Shown here: positions 1 to 6,465 of the stretch, piece by piece
Layout of the letters: the number at the start of each line of letters is the position of its first letter
Numbering within the stretch: position 1 is the stretch's first letter
DNA from: Clostridiales bacterium
Lineage (GTDB): Bacteria > Bacillota > Clostridia > Oscillospirales > Oscillospiraceae
Reading direction: 5' to 3'
DNA: 7,852 bases
Assembly: GCA_012729875.1 (NCBI GenBank)
Contig: JAAYCC010000052.1
Location: 1 to 7,852, forward strand
Made by a program: the position numbers and the translations under genes
Notes under the pieces: generated by a model
The model's database searches: none
Told to the model about the DNA's origin: nothing
The model's input: the letters and a program-made list of their open reading frames with translations, nothing else

Positions 1-32
1 ACGATAACACTCTGAAAAATTCTACTGGACAT
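1..32 (-). CDS. 5' end of a minus-strand gene cut by the window edge
   Basis: Only the first ten codons and part of the eleventh are inside the window. They read MSSRIFQSVI from an ATG at 32-30. The start is supported by AGGAGG at 44-39, six bases upstream, and by a promoter-like pair at 102-74. The peptide resembles my recollection of the N-terminus of CdaR/PucR-type sugar-diacid-responsive regulators in Clostridia, but ten residues cannot settle a family, so no function is assigned. It is the next gene after the pseudouridine synthase on the same strand, but its own promoter and the 353-bp gap suggest separate transcription. Confidence 0.6.
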   Translation of the reverse strand, partial: MSSRIFQSVI

Positions 33-73
33 AGGGCTCCTCCTATTCAAAAGCAATGGGGACCATAATTGAC

Positions 74-102
74 ATAGTACCAAATTTACTTGCTTTTTTC
101 AA
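74..102 (-). promoter_or_regulatory. Sigma-A-type promoter for the truncated gene at the left edge
   Basis: On the minus strand TTGAAA (102-97) is followed after exactly 17 bases by TACTAT (79-74). Transcription would begin near 67, giving a leader of about 35 nt to the ATG at 32. The upstream side is strongly A/T-rich with A-tracts (103-140), as in UP elements. A TTGACAT motif at 69-75 on the plus strand overlaps the end of the -10 box and could be a regulator site. Confidence 0.5.
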
Positions 103-151
103 TAGATTTTTCAGTTTTTTTTGTAAAAATTTTTATATTGTGTCGTATTTC

Positions 152-198
152 TTGACATTTTTGTGATTTCGAACCCAAACTGCTGTATAAAATGTCAA
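152..198. repeat. 10-bp perfect inverted repeat, 27-bp spacer
   Basis: TTGACATTTT at 152-161 is the exact reverse complement of AAAATGTCAA at 189-198. A further TTGACAT copy lies at 69-75 and a partial CGTCAA at 238-243. It may be a binding site for a dimeric regulator or a weak AU-rich RNA stem. Function is not known. Confidence 0.5.
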
Positions 199-201
199 TA
201 T

Positions 202-224
202 AACTTATTATTTGGAAATAAGTT
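202..224. repeat. 8-bp perfect inverted repeat, 7-bp spacer
   Basis: AACTTATT (202-209) and AATAAGTT (217-224) are exact reverse complements around ATTTGGA. Neither strand has a T-run directly after the stem, so it is not a typical terminator. It could be an operator. Confidence 0.45.
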
Positions 225-385
225 GTAATTGTTTCTTCGTCAAAATGCTAAATGGTAAATATAACTAATAGAGCCCTACGCTGCGTGTATAATAGCACAA
301 AAGACTCTCAAAGTATATTATCGTTATAACCAAAGCTCGGATTTTTGCTTTGTAAGTTTTTATCATAATTGATACCACTTTGTTA

Positions 386-1099
386 CTATTCGCCAAAAAT
401 CAGTTTAATTTCTTGTGAAGTTAATTTCCGCCATTGCCCCGGTTCAAGGCCCTCGTCAAGATACAGTTTTCCTATACATAGTCTTTTCAGTGAGGACACC
501 GGCTTTCCGCGTGACGCGAACATCCGTTTAACCTGATGGTACTTCCCCTCTGAAATTGTGACGACAGCATGGCTAGGATCGTTCTCGTCTGCTGAAAGCA
601 ATGCGGGGAGGCATCTGCTGCCGTCCCTGAGTTCTATGCCGTCACCGAAGGCTGCAATATCCCCATTGTCAAGGCTGCCATCCACATAGACCTCGTAAAC
701 TTTATCTACATGGCGTTTAGGCGAAATAACCACATGAGCAAAATCCCCGTCGTTAGTCAGCAAGAGTAGCCCCGTCGTATCTTTGTCCAGTCTGCCCACG
801 GGAAATACTCCCCGGCGGCGCAGCTCCTCCGGAAGCAGATCCAGCACTGTCCTCTGCTCCCTGTCCTCTGTGGCAGAAATAACATCGGCCGGCTTGTTTA
901 GCATTATGTAAACCATCTTGCCCTCAATTTTCCTACCGTCCAGCCTTATATCGTCTGAACATGGATTCGCTTTCTGCTCCGCATTTACTGCCGTCCTGCC
1001 GTTTACTGACACACGACCCGCCTTTATGAGTCTGCGGGCCTCGCTGCGGGAGGCAGCTCCGCCGTCTGCCAAAATCCTGTCAAGTCTTAGCTCCTCCAT
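386..1099 (-). CDS. rsuA: 16S rRNA pseudouridine synthase, RsuA type
   Basis: Converts a specific uridine in 16S rRNA (position 516 in E. coli) to pseudouridine during small-subunit maturation in the cytoplasm. The 237-residue product has an N-terminal S4 RNA-binding domain (about residues 3-50, RLDRILADGGAASRSEARRL). The catalytic domain carries GRLDKDTTGLLLLTNDGD at 102-119, with Asp105 as the expected catalytic aspartate. The motif KYHQVKRM (186-193) is the RsuA form, whereas RluB-type enzymes usually have an RNRQVRRM-like sequence there; target assignment in Firmicutes homologues is nevertheless less certain than the fold. I chose the ATG at 1099 because GGAGG lies five bases upstream and the S4 domain starts at once. 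The in-frame ATG at 1147 would add 16 residues not seen in the family and would lie upstream of the likely transcription start. Divergent from the DUF4830-like gene. Confidence 0.9.
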   Translation of the reverse strand: MEELRLDRILADGGAASRSEARRLIKAGRVSVNGRTAVNAEQKANPCSDDIRLDGRKIEGKMVYIMLNKPADVISATEDREQRTVLDLLPEELRRRGVFPVGRLDKDTTGLLLLTNDGDFAHVVISPKRHVDKVYEVYVDGSLDNGDIAAFGDGIELRDGSRCLPALLSADENDPSHAVVTISEGKYHQVKRMFASRGKPVSSLKRLCIGKLYLDEGLEPGQWRKLTSQEIKLIFGE

Positions 1100-1133
1100 T
1101 GGCTCCTCCGTTCTTTTCTGCACCTTTTTATAA

Positions 1134-1162
1134 AGTATAGCATACACGTCCTCAAAACTGAA
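1134..1162 (-). promoter_or_regulatory. Promoter for the pseudouridine synthase gene
   Basis: On the minus strand TTCAGT (1162-1157) and TATACT (1139-1134) are 17 bases apart, and the -10 carries the extended TGC prefix (TGCTATACT). A start near 1127 gives a leader of about 28 nt containing the GGAGG. The -35 is a weak match, which the extended -10 may offset. It sits in the 88-bp gap between divergent genes; no equally good plus-strand promoter was found there for the DUF4830-like gene. Confidence 0.45.
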
Positions 1163-1187
1163 TAGTCTTCAGTAAGGAGGGAGAAAT

Positions 1188-1646
1188 ATGCTCATATACA
1201 CCATTAAATGGAACAAAACTGCCGCTGTTCTCATCGTACTTGCTGTAGCTGCAATACTCGTTCTTCTTACCCTCGCTCTGGGGAACGGCTCCGGCAGCGG
1301 CAGAGAAGCAAGAGTGGGCTCGTCTGAAGATGTCGCCGATTTTCTGGAGGCTCTTGGCTGGACGGTGGATGAGGCCTCGGCGGAGGAAAGGGATGTCGTC
1401 ATTCCACAGGAGTTTTCGGAGATCTACAAGGAGTACAACTCGCTGCAAAAAGCCCAGGGCTATGATCTTTCCAACTACCGCGGCAGACAGGTCACTATCT
1501 ATACATACGGCATAACAAACTACTCGGGCTACTCAGGTAAAGTGGTAGCAGACGTATATGTTTTTGACGGCAGGGTCATAGGCGGAGACGTCCACTCGCT
1601 CGAACTGGACGGATTCATGCACGGACTTCGCAAAAGTCCAAAATAA
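1188..1646 (+). CDS. Small membrane-anchored DUF4830-like protein
   Basis: A 152-residue protein of unknown function. A short basic N-terminus (Lys7, Lys10) precedes one hydrophobic helix at about residues 11-31. A Gly/Ser-rich stretch (32-38) follows, then a soluble domain of about 105 residues that should lie outside the membrane by the positive-inside rule. That domain, with FLEALGWTVDE (52-62), an IPQEFSEIYKEYN stretch, a YTYGITNY core and the C-terminal LDGFMHGL, matches the layout I recall for DUF4830 of Clostridia; this is recognition by eye, not a profile search. AAGGAGGG (1174-1181) lies six bases before the ATG and fixes the start. It is divergent from the pseudouridine synthase gene and converges on tuf, so its context gives no functional hint. 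It has no cysteines or obvious catalytic motif. Confidence 0.85.
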   Translation: MLIYTIKWNKTAAVLIVLAVAAILVLLTLALGNGSGSGREARVGSSEDVADFLEALGWTVDEASAEERDVVIPQEFSEIYKEYNSLQKAQGYDLSNYRGRQVTIYTYGITNYSGYSGKVVADVYVFDGRVIGGDVHSLELDGFMHGLRKSPK

Positions 1647-1648
1647 AA

Positions 1649-1674
1649 AAGGCTCCCGCAAAAGCGGAAGCCTT
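1649..1674. terminator. Bidirectional intrinsic terminator between the DUF4830-like gene and tuf
   Basis: The hairpin has the stem AAGGCT-C-CCGC / GCGG-A-AGCCTT with one C/A mismatch and an AAAA loop. On the minus strand it is followed directly by TTTTTTATTTT, a strong intrinsic terminator 20 bases past the tuf stop that ends the str operon. On the plus strand the stem begins two bases after the DUF4830-like stop codon and is followed by ATGC and TTTTT, a weaker T-tract. One hairpin thus serves both converging genes. Confidence 0.85.
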
Positions 1675-1694
1675 ATGCTTTTTATAAAGTAGTA

Positions 1695-2897
<1,203 letters not shown>

Positions 2898-2959
2898 TTT
2901 GGAACATCCTCCTTAAATTAAATAGTTAATAATAATGGTTTTTTACCTTTTTCGGAACA

Positions 2960-2988
2960 ATATTACAGTATTCCCATTGAGTTTGCAA
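2960..2988 (-). promoter_or_regulatory. Candidate internal promoter for tuf
   Basis: In the AT-rich 114-bp gap between fusA and tuf, the minus strand has TTGCAA (2988-2983) and TAATAT (2965-2960) with a 17-base spacer. Each box matches four of six consensus bases. Transcription would start near 2953, about 55 nt before the tuf ATG. The fit is moderate; it could be chance in AT-rich DNA. Confidence 0.35.
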
Positions 2989-3011
2989 TAGGAAATAATA
3001 TTGCCAGTTAA

Positions 3012-5087
3012 TTACGAGTTGCGCTTGCCGATTATCTCTTCTGTAAGAGATTTCGGAAGCTCGATATAGTGGCTTGGCTCCATTGCATAGTTGGCTCGTC
3101 CCTGAGTCTTGCTGCGCAGGTCGGTCGCATAACCGAACATACAGCTCAGAGGCACGTTGGCGTCCACCTGAGTCGAGCCCGTTCTGTTTTCCATACCCAG
3201 AACCTGTCCACGGCGAGAGTTGAGGTCGCCGATGACATCGCCAACATATTCGTCCGGGGACGTAACGCTGACCTTCATGATTGGCTCAAGCAGGACAGGA
3301 TCCGCCTTGCGGCAGGCCTCCTTAAATGCCATTGAGCCGGCGATCTTGAACGCCATTTCGGATGAGTCTACCTCATGGTAGGAGCCGTCAATTAAGGTCA
3401 CCTTGATGTCAACGACCGGATAACCGGCGAGCACGCCGGCCTGCATAGCGCCCTGAATACCGGCGTCGACAGCGGGGATATACTCCTTGGGTATAGCTCC
3501 TCCGACGATGTTGTTGACGAATTCGTAGCCCTTACCGGTTTCGTTGGGCTCGACACGGATCTTGACATGGCCGTATTGGCCTTTACCGCCGGACTGACGA
3601 GCATATTTGGTGTCCTGCTCGACGGACAAGCGTATGGTCTCCTTGTAGGAAACCTGTGGCTTTCCGACGTTGGCCTCGACTTTAAACTCGCGAAGCAGTC
3701 TGTCCACAATGATCTCCAGATGGAGCTCACCCATGCCGGCGATGATGGTCTGCCCTGTCTCCTCGTCCGTATAGCTCTTGAATGTCGGGTCCTCCTCGGC
3801 AAGCTTCTGAAGGGCTATGCCCATCTTCTCCTGCCCGGCCTTTGTCTTAGGCTCGATAGCGACCCTGATAACAGGATCGGGGAACTCCATAGACTCAAGG
3901 ATAACAGGGTGTTTTTCATCGCAGAGCGTATCGCCCGTAGTCGTGTTCTTAAGTCCGACCGCAGCGGCTATGTCACCTGAATACACCATATCGAGATCCT
4001 CACGGTGATTGGCGTGCATCTGCAGAATGCGTCCCACACGCTCTCTCTGACCTTTGATACTGTTCAGAACCGTCGTACCTGTCTTGAGAGTTCCGGAATA
4101 GACGCGGAAGAATGACAGTCTGCCGACATAGGGGTCGGTCATGATTTTGAACGCCAGAGCTGAGAGAGGGGCGTCGTCGTCTGCATGGCGGTCGACCTCC
4201 TCGCCGGTCTTGGGATCTTTGCCCACGATGGCGGGGATGTCGGTGGGTGCGGGCATATAGTCCACTATCGCATCCAGCAGCTTCTGAACTCCCTTGTTCT
4301 TGTAAGATGTACCGCAAACTACGGGCACAAACTTATTCTCTATTGTTCCCCGGCGGATAGTATTGCGGATCATATCACTGGGGATGGGCTTCTCGTCAAG
4401 AGCCAGCATCATAATGTCGTCATCCAGGTCGGAAACGGCATCGATCAGCTTTGTTCGATACTCCTGAGCGAGTTCCATCATTTCGGCGGGGATCTCCTCG
4501 ACTCGCATGTCCTTGCCCATATCGTCGTAGTAGACATCAGCATCCATATCCACCAAGTCGATGATTCCGCGGAAGGAATCCTCGCTGCCGATGGGGAGCT
4601 GTATCGGGACGGCATTGCATTTGAGGCGATCGTGTATCATATCCAGAACATGGAAAAAGTCCGCGCCCATGATATCCATCTTGTTCACGTAGATCATTCG
4701 TGGTACGCAATAGTGGTCGGCCTGTCTCCAGACAGTTTCGGACTGGGGTTCAACACCGCCCTTCGCGCACATGACCGTAACGCTGCCGTCCAAGACGCGC
4801 AGGCTGCGCTCAACTTCTACTGTAAAGTCCACGTGACCCGGAGTGTCGATGATGTTTATTCGGTGGTCTTTCCAAAAGCAGGTGGTAGCTGCAGAGGTAA
4901 TTGTTATTCCGCGTTCCTGCTCCTGGGCCATCCAGTCCATCGTGGCGGTACCGTCGTGGGTCTCGCCAAGCTTGTAATTAACTCCGGTGTAATAGAGGAT
5001 ACGCTCGGTGGTAGTCGTTTTGCCGGCATCGATATGCGCCATTATACCGATATTTCTGGTTTTTTCCAAAGATACTTTTCTTGACAT
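3012..5087 (-). CDS. fusA: Translation elongation factor G
   Basis: EF-G, the GTPase that drives translocation of tRNAs and mRNA on the ribosome and helps recycle ribosomes. The 691-residue length is normal for the full five-domain protein. The G domain shows AHIDAGKTT (17-25), RGITITSAATT in switch I (59-69), DTPGH (81-85) and NKMD (135-138). Domain II begins near 290; domain III includes the GMGELHLEI stretch; domain IV carries the conserved tip SGGKGQYGH (499-507); domain V closes the protein. The canonical motifs and the place between rpsG and tuf mark it as the housekeeping EF-G rather than a Tet(M)-type protection protein or an EF-G2 paralogue. The ATG follows AGGAG by eight bases, and only 15 bp separate it from the rpsG stop codon, so it is co-transcribed and probably translationally linked to rpsG. 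Confidence 0.98.
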   Translation of the reverse strand: MSRKVSLEKTRNIGIMAHIDAGKTTTTERILYYTGVNYKLGETHDGTATMDWMAQEQERGITITSAATTCFWKDHRINIIDTPGHVDFTVEVERSLRVLDGSVTVMCAKGGVEPQSETVWRQADHYCVPRMIYVNKMDIMGADFFHVLDMIHDRLKCNAVPIQLPIGSEDSFRGIIDLVDMDADVYYDDMGKDMRVEEIPAEMMELAQEYRTKLIDAVSDLDDDIMMLALDEKPIPSDMIRNTIRRGTIENKFVPVVCGTSYKNKGVQKLLDAIVDYMPAPTDIPAIVGKDPKTGEEVDRHADDDAPLSALAFKIMTDPYVGRLSFFRVYSGTLKTGTTVLNSIKGQRERVGRILQMHANHREDLDMVYSGDIAAAVGLKNTTTGDTLCDEKHPVILESMEFPDPVIRVAIEPKTKAGQEKMGIALQKLAEEDPTFKSYTDEETGQTIIAGMGELHLEIIVDRLLREFKVEANVGKPQVSYKETIRLSVEQDTKYARQSGGKGQYGHVKIRVEPNETGKGYEFVNNIVGGAIPKEYIPAVDAGIQGAMQAGVLAGYPVVDIKVTLIDGSYHEVDSSEMAFKIAGSMAFKEACRKADPVLLEPIMKVSVTSPDEYVGDVIGDLNSRRGQVLGMENRTGSTQVDANVPLSCMFGYATDLRSKTQGRANYAMEPSHYIELPKSLTEEIIGKRNS

Positions 5088-5102
5088 TAATTTTACTCCT
5101 GA

Positions 5103-5573
5103 TTACCAGCGGTAATGAGCGAATGCCTTATTAGACTCGGCCATCTTGTGAGTGTCTTCACGTTTTTTGACCGCGGCGCCGTTATTGTTCACAGCGTCGA
5201 TAATCTCGCCCGCAAGACGCTCTTTCATAGTTTTTTCGTTGCGCTTACGCGCATACGCAGTCAGCCAGCGAAGACCGAGTGTCTGACGCCTTTCCGGTCT
5301 GACTTCGATAGGCACCTGGTAGGTAGCTCCGCCGACACGGCGTGCCTTGACCTCCAGGGAAGGCATAATGTTGTTGAGTGCTTCAGTGAACACTTCAAGG
5401 GGGTTGCGGTCGGTCTTTACTTTTATGATGTCAAAAGCATCATATACGACCTTCTGAGCAACGCCCTTCTTTCCATCCAGCATAATACTGTTTATTAGCT
5501 TTGAAACCAAAACAGAATTGTACACAGGATCGGGAAGAATCTCTCTTTTGGGTACGTTACCTCTTCTGGGCAC
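5103..5573 (-). CDS. rpsG: 30S ribosomal protein S7, GTG start
   Basis: Primary 16S rRNA-binding protein that organises the 30S head; in E. coli it is also the translational repressor of the str operon. From the GTG at 5573 the protein has 156 residues, the usual length, and begins PRRGNVPKREILPDP as in the family. Other conserved parts are the stretch LEVKARRVGGATYQVPIEVR (rRNA binding), RRQTLGLRWL and the C-terminal KAFAHYRW. AAGGAGGG (5588-5581) ends eight bases before the GTG. An in-frame ATG at 5588-5586 overlaps this ribosome binding site, so the longer frames starting there or further upstream are not the real gene. Upstream lies a 156-bp structured gap after rpsL; downstream fusA follows after 15 bp. 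Confidence 0.97.
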   Translation of the reverse strand: MPRRGNVPKREILPDPVYNSVLVSKLINSIMLDGKKGVAQKVVYDAFDIIKVKTDRNPLEVFTEALNNIMPSLEVKARRVGGATYQVPIEVRPERRQTLGLRWLTAYARKRNEKTMKERLAGEIIDAVNNNGAAVKKREDTHKMAESNKAFAHYRW

Positions 5574-5729
5574 TATACTTCCCTCCTTCATACTAAAATG
5601 AATATCATCGGTACTCGAAAAGGCTTTGGCCTTTCCGCATCTGCCTGCCGGAAGCAACATACACAATAGAAAATGTATATATAAATGCTCCGAACAAGGC
5701 ATAAGCCTTGCGCAAAAGCGCGAAACAGC
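5574..5729 (-). promoter_or_regulatory. Structured rpsL-rpsG intercistronic RNA, candidate S7 feedback site
   Basis: Four hairpins can form in the operon transcript: GCGC/GCGC with a tetraloop (5721-5710), CAAGGC/GCCTTG with TTAT loop (5710-5695), TTCCG/CGGAA with an 11-nt loop (5653-5633), and GGAAAGGC/GCCTTTTC with CAAA loop and one G-U pair (5636-5617). The last two share bases 5633-5636, so they compete, and the AAGGC and GCCTT arms of the second and fourth can exchange partners. None is followed by a T-run, so these are not intrinsic terminators. In E. coli, S7 binds the S12-S7 intercistronic RNA and represses translation; the location matches, but the same role here is inferred. The rpsG ribosome binding site lies 28 bases past the last hairpin. 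Confidence 0.45.
5581..5588 (-). promoter_or_regulatory. rpsG ribosome binding site that fixes the GTG start
   Basis: AAGGAGGG on the minus strand, eight bases (counted from AGGAGG) before GTG 5573-5571. The preceding T plus AAGGAGGG creates an accidental in-frame ATG (5588-5586) whose codons would translate the Shine-Dalgarno sequence itself, which explains why gene callers may extend S7 here. Confidence 0.85.
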
Positions 5730-6140
5730 TTATTTAGGTTTCTTGGCGCCGTACTTGCTGCGCGCCTGCTTGCGGTTGGAAACACCCTGGGTGTCGAGAG
5801 TTCCGCGTATGATGTGGTAACGGACACCGGGGAGATCCTTGACACGGCCGCCGCGAATCATGACAACGGAGTGCTCCTGAAGGTTATGGCCAATGCCGGG
5901 GATATAGGCGATAACTTCGTAGCCGTTTGTAAGGCGAACACGTGCGATCTTACGCAGTGCGGAGTTCGGCTTTTTGGGGGTCGCTGTACGAACTGCAGTG
6001 CATACGCCTCTCTTCTGCGGAGACGGCAGATCTGTTTCCTTGTCCTTTATAGTGTTGAGACCGTGCTGCATAGCCGGAGATCCGGACTTATAGGTGGGAA
6101 CCTCTCTGCCCTTTCTCACGAGCTGGTTAAAGGTAGGCAT
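5730..6140 (-). CDS. rpsL: 30S ribosomal protein S12
   Basis: S12 sits near the decoding centre and controls tRNA selection accuracy. The product has 136 residues, normal for Firmicutes, and shows MPTFNQLVRKGRE at the N-terminus, TPKKPNSALRK (54-64), GIGHNLQEHSV (82-92), RGGRVKDLPGVRYH (96-109) and the end KQARSKYGAKKPK. Lys56 and Lys101, the sites of classic streptomycin-resistance changes, are wild type, and Asp102, the beta-methylthiolated residue, is kept. The start is preceded by two Shine-Dalgarno-like runs, AAGGAG (6158-6153) and AGGAGG (6152-6147), the second six bases from the ATG. It is the first gene of the operon. In many Firmicutes rpoB, rpoC and an L7Ae-type gene lie just upstream; here a divergent cell-wall gene takes that place. 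Confidence 0.98.
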   Translation of the reverse strand: MPTFNQLVRKGREVPTYKSGSPAMQHGLNTIKDKETDLPSPQKRGVCTAVRTATPKKPNSALRKIARVRLTNGYEVIAYIPGIGHNLQEHSVVMIRGGRVKDLPGVRYHIIRGTLDTQGVSNRKQARSKYGAKKPK

Positions 6141-6311
6141 GTTTTTCCTCCTCTCCTTAAATAATGTTTATTTTAAGCGGAAAGTCTTACGAGGCTCCGC
6201 ATAAAATCAGTTGAGAATGCAGTTTTTCTTTGGCTATATTGCGAAAAACCATTTTCCAATATTGTTATATTGCCACAAAATTGACTAAAATGGGCGTAGT
6301 AGTCCATGCGA
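6141..6311 (-). promoter_or_regulatory. Long 5' leader of the str operon mRNA
   Basis: From the predicted start near 6311 to the rpsL ATG the leader is about 170 nt, long for a ribosomal protein mRNA with a good ribosome binding site. It contains a weak stem CAATAT/ATATTG (6273-6258) and a GC-rich 5-bp stem GCGGA/TCCGC with a 14-nt loop (6200-6177) just before the ribosome binding site. A 44-codon open frame (6307-6173) spans most of it. I do not recognise it as any known ribosomal protein leader. Confidence 0.4.
6173..6307 (-). CDS. Possible leader ORF upstream of rpsL
   Basis: A 44-codon frame begins with MDYYAHFSQFCGNITILE and ends RSLVRLSA, with TAA 32 bases before the rpsL ATG. The ATG lies only about four bases after the predicted transcription start, so it has no ribosome binding site and would need leaderless initiation. 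No homology is recognised and the composition is unremarkable. An open frame of this size can arise by chance, so it is listed only because of its exact fit between the transcription start and rpsL. Confidence 0.15.
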   Translation of the reverse strand: MDYYAHFSQFCGNITILENGFSQYSQRKTAFSTDFMRSLVRLSA

Positions 6312-6317
6312 ATTATC

Positions 6318-6346
6318 ATTTTAGCATATTGCACAAGCATCGTCAA
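6318..6346 (-). promoter_or_regulatory. Main promoter of the str operon
   Basis: On the minus strand TTGACG (6346-6341) and TAAAAT (6323-6318) are 17 bases apart, each one base from the sigma-A consensus, and the -10 has the extended TGC prefix. An A-tract (6358-6349) just upstream of the -35 looks like an UP element. This is the strength expected for ribosomal protein and elongation factor genes. Initiation is expected near 6311. Confidence 0.8.
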
Positions 6347-6414
6347 GATTTTTTTATTACCACACTCACACAATCGGACATTTTGATTAAATATAAATAT
6401 TTTTATAAATTGTA

Positions 6415-6443
6415 TTGCAAATCGTCCGATTCTGGGTTATAAT
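6415..6443 (+). promoter_or_regulatory. Promoter of the NlpC/P60 hydrolase gene
   Basis: TTGCAA (6415-6420) and a perfect TATAAT (6438-6443) are separated by 17 bases on the plus strand, with initiation near 6450 and a leader of about 38 nt. The spacer contains ATCGTCCGAT (6421-6430), whose GTCCGAT is repeated inverted as ATCGGAC at 6373-6379. The -35 is 68 bp from the -35 of the divergent str promoter, so the two could share upstream A/T-rich DNA (6347-6414). Confidence 0.75.
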
Positions 6444-6446
6444 GCC

Positions 6447-6462
6447 TGTAACAATTTGTAAC
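6447..6462 (+). repeat. TGTAAC direct repeat at the hydrolase transcription start
   Basis: Two exact TGTAAC copies (6447-6452 and 6457-6462) stand 10 bp apart, start to start, on the predicted initiation site. This resembles the WalR box (TGTWAH-N5-TGTWAH) found at B. subtilis cell-wall hydrolase genes, but the spacer here is four bases rather than five. A one-turn period fits binding by an OmpR-family response regulator dimer; its place downstream of the -10 would suggest repression. Confidence 0.35.
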
Positions 6463-6465
6463 CTA

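Larger units (their letters stand above)
33..385. other. AT-rich intergenic region without a gene; inverted repeats
   Basis: No credible reading frame is present; plus-strand ATGs at 192 and 245 stop after a few codons. Besides the minus-strand promoter it contains a perfect 10-bp inverted repeat TTGACATTTT / AAAATGTCAA (152-161 and 189-198). An 8-bp inverted repeat AACTTATT / AATAAGTT lies at 202-209 and 217-224, and a 6-bp stem CAAAGC / GCTTTG at 333-352. A perfect TATAAT (288-293, plus) has no acceptable -35 at 16-18 bases. I see no convincing intrinsic terminator for the pseudouridine synthase gene that ends at 386. Confidence 0.6.

Noticed and set aside
288..293. Perfect TATAAT on the plus strand suggesting a promoter for a small RNA, ending at the CAAAGC/GCTTTG stem (333-352)
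   Set aside because: No hexamer near TTGACA lies 16-18 bases upstream, and the stem has a 10-base loop with a poor T-tract; AT-rich DNA produces such boxes by chance.
1152..1448. Minus-strand frames overlapping the DUF4830-like gene
   Set aside because: They are antisense to a well-supported gene with a strong ribosome binding site and have none themselves.
4185..5084. A 299-codon open frame on the plus strand inside fusA
   Set aside because: Antisense shadow of the EF-G gene. Its composition is that of reverse-complemented EF-G codons, and no promoter or ribosome binding site is visible.
6230..6442. A 70-codon plus-strand frame in the divergent promoter region
   Set aside because: It runs across both promoters, has no ribosome binding site and no recognisable protein features.
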